A stretch of 64,000 bases of DNA from JANQEU01 sp965601455 (GTDB lineage: Bacteria > Bacteroidota > Bacteroidia > Cytophagales > Cyclobacteriaceae): NCBI GenBank assembly GCA_965601455.1, contig OZ271831.1:3410001-3474000 (forward strand), written 5' to 3'. A model generated the notes under the pieces. It saw only the letters and a list, made by a program, of their open reading frames with translations. It did no database searches and had not been told where the DNA came from. The first letter of the stretch is position 1, and the number at the start of each line of letters is the position of its first letter. A program made the position numbers and the translations under genes. This document shows positions 63,201 through 64,000 of this stretch, in pieces.

Positions 63201-64000
63201 TTTACTTCTCTATTGATGACCGACAGAGAGAACCTGAAATATTGATTACCCAAGCGCAGGCAGATTCCACCTGTTCAACTGGTTCTGGAAATGCGTCAGG
63301 TATGCTAGTTGCGACAGCGGATGGTCTAACTGGTGATTACTTTACTGATACTTTGGCAAACGGTAATCCTGATTACACCTATACTTTTAGTTGGTACAAC
63401 ACCAGTGATCTGACCACGGAAATATCTACAAATGATACACTTCAGAACATTTTCGCGGGCACCTATCGATTGATAGTAACCAATAATGCTACTTCCTGTG
63501 ATGATACGGTAACTTTTAATCTTCAAAATGAGCCAATCGATCCGGAGATCAACACTGTCAACGTTACTCAACCTACGCAGTGTAGTCCAGCGAATGGAGT
63601 TATTGAAATAACTGAAATGAGTAATGGAGCATTGACTGATTACTCATTCGAATTCTTCCTAGGAGATCCGAATGATGGAGGTACGTCTTTGCAGTCTGGA
63701 GCTTCTGCTTCCTATACAACCGCAGAACCAGGCGAAACCTATTACATACGGGCAACACACAATGACTTCTTGTGTACTACAACACTAGTAGAAGTTCTGA
63801 TGAGTGATGAATCTGTAGAGTATCCTGAAATCTCACTTGCATTCAATGAAGATGGTGAATTGATTTCGCAGAACAATACGTCTTGCGAGACAGGAGCTCC
63901 AGCTGGTATACTTGCTGTGCTTGCAAATGGAACCACAGATGGATTTGATTTCTCATGGGATAATGGTGAAACAGGAGCCACAATTGACAGTCTGGCTGCA
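39266..64000 (+). CDS. SprB-like giant cell-surface protein, C-terminus beyond the window
   Basis: The frame is open from ATG 39266 to the window end: 8,245 codons with no stop. The signal peptide is residues 1-24 (MNNSGKSSVLVLLGLLFSYF, then AYAQ). A short Asp-rich motif CNNGIDDDGDGFVDC leads into FG-GAP/VCBS repeats (about 79-495; GDFDGDGY, ADFDGDGDMD, ADIDNDGAS), then a conserved WNQHAYFNVNIDDDL segment. A CARDB-like domain (about 585-680), a jelly-roll region (about 745-905) and a LamG/ConA-like domain (about 1256-1432, with the typical end FEGAIDEFRIYNRVL) follow. The rest consists of Cys-containing SprB/Ig-like repeats, including two tandem arrays (about 2192-4180 and 5388-7115). The visible end reads GFDFSWDNGETGATIDSLAA, a typical SprB repeat. 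It is probably secreted via T9SS with the PorP-like protein upstream; a C-terminal sorting domain is expected but not visible. A role in gliding or surface adhesion is inferred. Confidence 0.92.
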   Translation, partial: MNNSGKSSVLVLLGLLFSYFAYAQESDCNNGIDDDGDGFVDCFDGDCAGEGSCEEFFVGNEILCTDEPTENPTLDFQLQWSSPDESANSHATPAVGDINQDGTPEVVVTNKQARTVSILDGVFGQYDAGLPNPDGVVGPINLSYQPENDVALGDFDGDGYASIIVSQDKGRRIERFEFNPGTGRMESVWGGPIQKADRIGLVSIADFDEDGTAEIYYRDEIIRVSDGATIVPSVGGNWERTIVHGPVAVDILPDSYCADCSGLELVTGRYIYAVNISAGTKTAVADINTDLAASGFGSDTYHVKYYPNWNDQWTCVSVADFDGDGDMDVLMPGALGSDYTDPTTIFYWDVNEGVVTTYADPTNDHPRGTGRINIADTDGDGSLNATYISDQKLYSLNPDMTAEWILGVKEGSSGFTGCTLFDFNGDGAFETVYRSESDLYVIDGTGPTVINTVTCVSRTQEEYPIVADIDNDGASEICVTCYTSNNTPFNPYSNTEFSHVRVFEATGGDIWQPSRTVWNQHAYFNVNIDDDLRVPIQMQNHIATFGEVNCETGVVEPQRPLNGFLNQSTYLETNGCPSYVSPDITLDGGSVSATKSNCPETDIDVTFTIQNTGDTDLNGTIPVTFYDGDPTTADGVRLNTEVRQLINLEVAADTTLTVTTQGPGGNFELFFVVNDPGFSDPPIDLESVGIAECETGNNIGSISASFEPFPLSLEYLKDNEKCFGGVDNGSARAYFEGTVGGTEEIIWNEDFQDLTDGDVSDAGDTDWSFTGGANANTAEVGTYNGGKGFYTRNVGTSNSSGMITLTTGSIDVTGFDGVSVSADMISSSSLETSGQWIDFTRAYISIDGGAFQLFNNNAEAYGSYYYNQATSSIPDGTSNIQLQFEIHSTANNEHQLLDNILVTGIGPEVTAQFDADDGYTFYWYDGRINEADFGTISFEGDVHSQMQTGWYTVIGYYPPASCYSDTLEIEVFEIEPEFEVSVIETGPATDCLVPNGSLRAIVTVDGDTMTTGYNFEWVDAAEGETVIGVTQELSGLQGGFSYKVEVTDQITNCGKEATLAVTSSFPGTPQPDVVVTDVTDCSNTASGVVEASVSGDTTNYTFEWFDGSTVQPSPNFTGATYSGVEPGDYTVVATDNSTNCESVPLTVTVDPPSGFPAPVANVTSPNTSCENFNGSATVLGDGVTSTGYSYVWYFGNNQSPVNILPNTDHPSISISADGATATGLESSLYKVLVTDDATNCSTTITFEVTDNFTLPSFEDLEVPVDTDDEINLSGQGSGGGYVEIPQAVAGLNAITIQYWAQLTPDNYINDQRLFSSGSTGENQILMWPDNSIGLSFIIKTGASGRGRINSSYLATGWVQVTGTWDGTTGDMRLYANGVLLGTDNFVGSGAIIDTGNPMKIGRDNNAGYGKFEGAIDEFRIYNRVLTIDEINAKRCGEITPGEETGLLIYYDFDGVSGSNIVNRANPGTFDGTAINTGNVSYETADIVCADAGISDNNSCDPSNPNGSITIGDKVTPASDGSNYEFRLYDGYEVSGSPLQTNNSGTFTGLDGGFYTVVAESVSSECITSPVVLNVLDIPSNPIVGTTITGDTYCNDGSGIISITAAMDTAVGEPTSYTYQLFDGPTEIRNVTVNDGSTPNSFIDLEDGNYSLVVTNNSQLCSTTEDIVIIANDSVPVITDILVIDNTNCDNPNGFLRVRDIDAGNEDTDFTYFWFYGGTVDSASWIKNGGTPITTREITNLIDTTYTVVARNNESGCQSDPVTRTVGDNPITPDVTVLEVQPSSGCGGQDDGIATAYVTVNPGDSLVSTDGYTFIWHTMSDASDTLFIGNQVDSLSSTTYYLSVYPDTDPNSCNTFTSIFISNAPNNPVVNDASSGSTVVDNTVCDSTFADPTGSITLDIEISGATVTDFSGYSFAWEDVDGNAYPNFDNQSKPSLSANVLSGLAEGQYTVIVTAPNGCTSTPETFTVGINATPPTATLETEASGGLSSGNYVCDSDLILDGSTQYNGAIQITPSPGSAFNGDFNIGWYVGQSTNSADTLNTTSVPGVVSVGGYDTLIQNLPSGTYTVTIQSTTTGCADTLEFAVADSTGSVASTITLNNVEGVDFTVSDVTVCTGASTFPNGQIAIDTTINNLNNKYFLWYQDGDSISGTAVTGTDSAAVINGLASANYTVYAVDSTSGCVSNAVTIFVDETPTTPTAVINPANAPGSLTDGNSVCDTSRVTTNTFFNGVLQIDPGATGAGDAGNYNYTWFLGASTNPADQLPGALSGSVIDNDTIVRNVPAGPITLILQDDASKCYDTLQFAVPDSTGVASTIVTLNNTEGADFNVLDVTVCTDASTYPNGQISILQLGTDPVDDHYFLWYQDGDSVSGTAVTGTDSAAVINGLASANYTVYAVDSTSGCISDPITIFVDETPTTPTAVINPANAPGSLTDGNSVCDTSRVTTNTFFNGVLQIDPGATGAGDAGNYNYTWFLGASTNPADQLPGALSGSVIDNDTIVRNVPAGPITLILQDDASKCYDTLQFAVPDSTGAASTIVTLNNTEGADFSVLDVTVCTDASTYPNGQISILQLGTDPVDDHYFLWYQDGDSVSGTAVTGTDSAAVINGLASANYTVYAVDSTSGCISDPITIFVDETPTTPTAVINPANAPGSLTDGNSVCDTSRVTTNTFFNGVLQIDPGATGAGDAGNYNYTWFLGASTNPADQLPGALSGSVIDNDTIVRNVPAGPITLILQDDASKCYDTLQFAVPDSTGAASTIVTLNNTEGADFSVLDVTVCTDASTYPNGQISILQLGTDPVDDHYFLWYQDGDSVSGTAVTGTDSAAVINGLASANYTVYAVDSTSGCISDPITIFVDETPTTPTAVINPANAPGSLTDGNSVCDTSRVTTNTFFNGVLQIDPGATGAGDAGNYNYTWFLGASTNPADQLPGALSGSVIDNDTIVRNVPAGPITLILQDDASKCYDTLQFAVPDSTDVASTIVTLNNTEGADFSVLDVTVCTDASTYPNGQISILQLGTDPVDDHYFLWYQDGDSVSGTAVTGTDSAAVINGLASANYTVYAVDSTSGCISDPITIFVDETPTTPTAVINPANAPGSLTDGNSVCDTSRVTTNTFFNGVLQIDPGATGAGDAGNYNYTWFLGASTNPADQLPGALSGSVIDNDTIVRNVPAGPITLILQDDASKCYDTLQFAVPDSTGVASTIVTLNNTEGADFSVLDVTVCTDASTYPNGQISILQLGTDPVDDHYFLWYQDGDSVSGTAVTGTDSAAVINGLASANYTVYAVDSTSGCISDPITIFVDETPTTPTAVINPANAPGSLTDGNSVCDTSRVTTNTFFNGVLQIDPGATGAGDAGNYNYTWFLGASTNPADQLPGALSGSVIDNDTIVRNVPAGPITLILQDDASKCYDTLQFAVPDSTGVASTIVTLNNTEGADFSVLDVTVCTDASTYPNGQISILQLGTDPVDDHYFLWYQDGDSVSGTAVTGTDSAAVINGLASANYTVYAVDSTSGCISDPITIFVDETPTTPTAVINPANAPGSLTDGNSVCDTSRVTTNTFFNGVLQIDPGATGAGDAGNYNYTWFLGASTNPADQLPGALSGSVIDNDTIVRNVPAGPITLILQDDASKCYDTLQFAVPDSTGVASTIVTLNNTEGADFSVLDVTVCTDASTYPNGQISILQLGTDPVDDHYFLWYQDGDSVSGTAVTGTDSAAVINGLASANYTVYAVDSTSGCISDPITIFVDETPTTPTAVINPANAPGSLTDGNSVCDTSRVTTNTFFNGVLQIDPGATGAGDAGNYNYTWFLGASTNPADQLPGALSGSVIDNDTIVRNVPAGPITLILQDDASKCYDTLQFAVPDSTGVASTIVTLNNTEGADFSVLDVTVCTDASTYPNGQISILQLGTDPVDDHYFLWYQDGDSVSGTAVTGTDSAAVINGLASANYTVYAVDSTSGCISDPITIFVDETPTTPTAVINPANAPGSLTDGNSVCDTSRVTTNTFFNGVLQIDPGATGAGDAGNYNYTWFLGASTNPADQLPGALSGSVIDNDTIVRNVPAGPITLILQDDASKCYDTLQFAVPDSTGAASTIVTLNNTEGADFSVSDIDICGGPSYPNGQISILQLGTDPVDDHYFLWYQDGDSVSGTAVTGTDSAAVINGLASANYTVYAVDSTSGCISDPITIFVDETPSLPSAISSIPNTVVNTVCDLSLSSSGRYNGQIAVDPDGDPSDYTFQWYQGTDTTGSQVPPAISGADGFSDATFIYLDSIPGGTYTLYLQNTTTLCESIIQYSISDSVAMTTQIPETDAAIDTTDVTVCIGNASFPNGSIDLIEAEILPSGGNFQINWYYGAAIDPARQLSDNYDLGFEKTGTSYSVNVNLSDQTHLQNVDPGDYTVQIIDLNTGCTSNVLTIPVSDDTILPATVANVVQDQFSCDLSAPTGRAGASPSPGSFTYEWFRGVNTNAGNLVQNGSGPVPTATFNVAGDTVSNLESGIYTVRITNTLTGCFETDTVEIRESIPAIDMAVIEEQPQDRCAPADGQADTASVSISYSNGLPFGFTPSYSYQWYAGQDTAGTMLAGQTTPELDSMVAGWYSLVITENNSGCISSIKSVEITDATDIGPTIEITPTVIPSGCNAINGEITASITGGTGTFTYLWYEGTGDYTDTTTALTDSLATGENLVNDPSSTAVVSVSTGPNSATLSGLVTGLYTLVAVNVEKGCRYQQVYYLPFNGIQATTTLTIKHVEECPDDGEANVSLADNIRFNFNVAGQVGTFSLLDTVRNANSTAFAVVNDTTSGVFQVSMISGSFSDGDTIIHEEIPATLNDSIIGDPAEGNVIIDVTTNGNVAGQVDDISDYMIYLYAGDGVPPDRYSAYTVTSSTGGTLYFPYVYDVPGRQILDGQGTQVSDLSGSPVLDPDGTATFNGLPAGVYTAIARQDTSVAAPGCWTLAATDSVFQKAFDPIIDSVFVTNNTACDTVGAATYTGNIYARARLDADDSTTTDLIFHWFARNSGTSVLDHSDTLAVAGPSTPVDTSFSSVDTLQSGTYVLVVETISSVATPPNTANGCTADTIEFTVQDAFEDHFLFNANITDITNCDPADGGIISINEGSFVSPGGLGDYQYQFYSDFPPSAGDTLQAYGIGSSITGLDTGTYFVTARHIASGCVTDPLEVEIDSITTLPIVSLTQVNIDSSCYVSGDYGLGQIRFEITNGVDSTGLDYTWQWYRGQTTTTPLVEGTGDTVRNTTNSFNGAPFVDTLKFVDGGYYTLLVTDNNDPNNSCSATTIFLLEENTSVLSVIEANGDATVTDDTNCGTDANSNGYIKIDSVREDGVAVRIDGNYSIDWVAGGGTLGTQTVANDSLFGLSAGTYKVIVTNDITNCASDTITFEVESDTENPIIELIDLVDNSDCGSPNGAIEVAIDSAGFDPINLPGSFQFIWYQGSITNTGDTAAATTVLATNAGAYNGNRIENLTAGSYSVWALDMSDPFDSCYSVAVFEVAEDTAQYQILTADVATYDNNNCGDQSNANGGIRITEIYDNGVPVDLATNGDDFTFTWTGLNAAAQQDSTVAMNDSISGLYQGTYTVYVFNENTLCESVPIQISIGQDTELPIIDLVDLQDNSSCDPAADNGDGSIQVAINGAGGINTSEYYFRWWQGTDTTIAANEITDGGYSFVGKTFDITASDSSQIVGLDSGYFTVVAYDVNDPNNGCTSFATFIVTNDTAQYEILTADVATYDNTNCGDQSNANGGIRITEIYNNGVPVDLATNGDDFTFTWTGLNAAAQQDSTIAMNDSISGLYQGTYTVYVYNENTLCESVPVQISIGLDTEDPVIELIDLVDNSDCGTPNGAIEVAIDSLGFDPANLPGSFQFLWYQGSVTDPMDTAAATDVVATNAGAYNGNRIENLAAGSYSVWALDLSDPFDSCYSVAVFEVAEDTAQYQILTADVATYDNNNCGDQSNANGGIRITEIYDNGVPVDLATNGDDFTFTWTGLNAAAQQDSTVAMNDSISGLYQGTYTVYVFNENTLCESVPIQISIGQDTELPIIDLVDLQDNPSCDPTADNGDGSIQVAINGAGGINTSEYYFRWWQGTDTTIAANEITDGGYSFVGKTFDITASDSSQIVGLDSGYFTVVAYDVNDPNNGCTSFATFIVTNDTAQYEILTADVATYDNTNCGDQSNANGGIRITEIYNNGVPVDLATNGDDFTFTWTGLNAAAQQDSTIAMNDSISGLYQGTYTVYVYNENTLCESVPVQISIGLDTEDPVIELIDLVDNSDCGTPNGAIEVAIDSLGFDPANLPGSFQFLWYQGSVTDPMDTAAATDVVATNAGAYNGNRIENLAAGSYSVWALDLSDPFDSCYSVAVFEVAEDTAQYQILTADVATYDNNNCGDQSNANGGIRITEIYDNGVPVDLATNGDDFTFTWTGLNAAAQQDSTVAMNDSISGLYQGTYTVYVFNENTLCESVPIQISIGQDTELPIIDLVDLQDNSSCDPTVDNGDGSIQVAINGAGGINTSEYYFRWWQGTDTTIAANEITDGGYSFVGKTFDITASDSSQIVGLDSGYFTVVAYDVNDPNNGCTSFATFIVTNDTAQYEILTADVATYDNTNCGDQSNANGGIRITEIYNNGVPVDLATNGDDFTFTWTGLNAAAQQDSTIAMNDSISGLYQGTYTVYVYNENTLCESVPVQISIGLDTEDPVIELIDLVDNSDCGTPNGAIEVAIDSLGFDPANLPGSFQFLWYQGSVTDPMDTAAAADVVATNAGAYNGNRIENLAAGSYSVWALDLSDPFDSCYSVAVFEVAEDTAQYQILTADVATYDNTNCGDQSNANGGIRITEIYDNGVPVDLATNGDDFTFTWTGLNAAAQQDSTVAMNDSISGLYQGTYTVYVFNENTLCESVPIQISIGQDTELPIIDLVDLQDNPSCDPTADNGDGSIQVAINGAGGINTSEYYFRWWQGTDTTIAANEITDGGYSFVGKTFDITASDSSQIVGLDSGYFTVVAYDVNDPNNGCTSFATFIVTNDTAQYEILTADVATYDNTNCGDQSNANGGIRITEIYNNGVPVDLATNGDDFTFTWTGLNAAAQQDSTIAMNDSISGLYQGTYTVYVYNENTLCESVPVQISIGLDTEDPVIELIDLVDNTICSGTGTGAIEVAIDSSGFDPANLPGSFQFLWYQGSVTDPMDTAAATDVVATNAGAYNGNRIENLAAGSYSVWALDLSDPFDSCYSVAVFEVAQDTAEYQFFTSGITAYDNTNCGDQSNANGGIRITEIFDNGVPVDLATNGDDYTFTWIGLNAGAQQDSTVAMNDSISGLYQGTYSVFVTNENTGCQSATVEISIGQDTESPIIRLQDFQNNEFCSDGNGYLDVAIDSAGIDPTTAGNYSFRWFPGVRTTALDTAATTALNITNPTWIKSTGSYNGNKLDSLTAGRYTVWAMDLVDPFDSCFTVSVFEVLDDTIELEIRIADVLTYDMVNCSGTSTGGVRIPSIYSNGTQIDLSTVSGQYQFVWSGLPSTTESNEAQFANLDSIRFLDPGTYTVYVENIDPNGSRCQSEPISVSIGTDTQNPIIDFTINSNNRNCNAAALNGTGEVTITINDDGNSVSNPDPDWSVVWYRGNSVNAANLLHLPANQGTSVSDADSLNITGLSTGFYTVSILKNTGDPNVGCGPVTRTIEIDEELYYPTLNVPDDQIVHSTVCFGSGNGSIFIDSDDISYVGDTAIVNDFNWTMENSSGTPIDLNAGGPRLNPAGDGGNGTITVTGLDADTYTFNIQVISTSCPTPATLEFDIEILDRSNGPAIDSLSITSNVNCTGTVSVGGAAIQNIDGSNDFTNIDFEWFVGSDTTAGSEITTIGATDGNSFIENVPDGTYTVKLINDTTFCRSKQTMVINVESLNPTILTTETNDNLICESGKGSGSWQLTSIFFNDTTYSVGDSTQTAGGMIYDSTFIADNFTITGVNTATSSSITDGDASTPLILDSLVAGSYYAYVSNNTTGCKSDSIYFSIDDRQREPEILITQAQADSTCSTGSGNASGMLVATADGLTGDYFTDTLANGNPDYTYTFSWYNTSDLTTEISTNDTLQNIFAGTYRLIVTNNATSCDDTVTFNLQNEPIDPEINTVNVTQPTQCSPANGVIEITEMSNGALTDYSFEFFLGDPNDGGTSLQSGASASYTTAEPGETYYIRATHNDFLCTTTLVEVLMSDESVEYPEISLAFNEDGELISQNNTSCETGAPAGILAVLANGTTDGFDFSWDNGETGATIDSLAA
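45841..51807 (+). repeat. Nine tandem in-frame repeats of 663 bp (221 residues)
   Basis: The marker TCCGACTACCC recurs at 45841, 46504, 47167, 47830, 48493, 49156, 49819, 50482 and 51145, exactly 663 bp apart. The array therefore spans nine units and ends where the sequence diverges at about 51808. Units differ mostly at third codon positions. Each encodes two Ig-like domains of about 110 residues (YNYTWFLGASTNPADQLPG and HYFLWYQDGDSVSGTAVTG) with paired cysteines. A diverged 657-bp relative precedes it (from about 45184). The ninth unit has a replaced segment at about 51549-51615. Confidence 0.95.
55427..60610 (+). repeat. Four tandem in-frame repeats of 1,296 bp (432 residues)
   Basis: Unit starts fall at 55427, 56723, 58019 and 59315, with the next diverged start at 60611. 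Each unit is itself a duplication of related halves about 657 and 639 bp long, both carrying the motif LTADVATYDN…GDQSNANGGIRITEIY. Units 2-4 are nearly identical, while unit 1 and the partial fifth copy (60611-61230) are more diverged. Each half contains two Ig/SprB-like domains, giving four domains per unit. Confidence 0.93.

Noticed and set aside
1..64000. tRNA, rRNA, insertion sequences, prophage or attachment sites
   Set aside because: No such sequence was recognised on reading either strand; all long stretches are accounted for by envelope-protein genes and short gaps.

Overview
The window looks like the chromosome of a member of the Bacteroidota, most likely a gliding, Cytophagales-type marine bacterium. 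The support is several type IX secretion system (T9SS) hallmarks: a PorP/SprF-like barrel, type A and type B C-terminal sorting domains, SprB-like giant surface proteins and FG-GAP/LamG adhesin modules. There are also Bacteroidota-style lipoproteins, about 40% G+C outside the repeats, and promoter-like TAnnTTTG elements. I see no rRNA, tRNA, CRISPR array, insertion sequence or phage gene. About 70% of the window (19.9 kb plus at least 24.7 kb) is two giant surface-protein genes.

Layout, left to right. Positions 1-630 (-) hold the N-terminal part of an SLC12/APC-type transporter. Divergent from it are a small rhodanese lipoprotein (717-1109, +) and an unrecognised exported protein (1162-1695, +). 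A bidirectional terminator at about 1718-1752 separates these from a leftward, operon-like block that ends at 1778. In transcription order the block contains: a cytoplasmic protein with three TIR-like/DUF4062-like modules (29128-27629); a STAND NTPase with one transmembrane helix, a coiled coil and a WD40 propeller (27626-24342); an outer-membrane beta-barrel with a helical periplasmic head (24300-23173); a propeller-like lipoprotein (23176-21821); and a 6,644-residue T9SS type A surface protein (21712-1778). Upstream on the same strand is an NTT/MFS-like membrane protein with HEAT repeats and a cyclic-nucleotide-binding-like domain (32500-29213). Beyond that is a lone outer-membrane barrel (33572-32772).

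From 33.7 kb the direction reverses. A PorP/SprF-like barrel with a C-terminal SPOR domain (33777-35666) is followed 3 bp later by an IPT/FG-GAP/Ig protein with a type B sorting domain (35670-39026). After 239 bp an SprB-like giant protein begins (39266) and stays open to the end of the window, so at least 8,245 residues. It contains nine 663-bp and four 1,296-bp tandem repeats, nearly identical in sequence.

How the parts may work together: the leftward block could form one envelope-spanning assembly. The surface giant, outer-membrane barrel and lipoprotein would sit outside. The STAND protein would cross the inner membrane, with its WD40 propeller predicted in the periplasm and its NTPase and TIR partner in the cytoplasm. 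The rightward block looks like a SprF/SprB-type secretion and adhesion module. The first proposal is inference from gene order and predicted topology, and I regard it as the most interesting content of the window.
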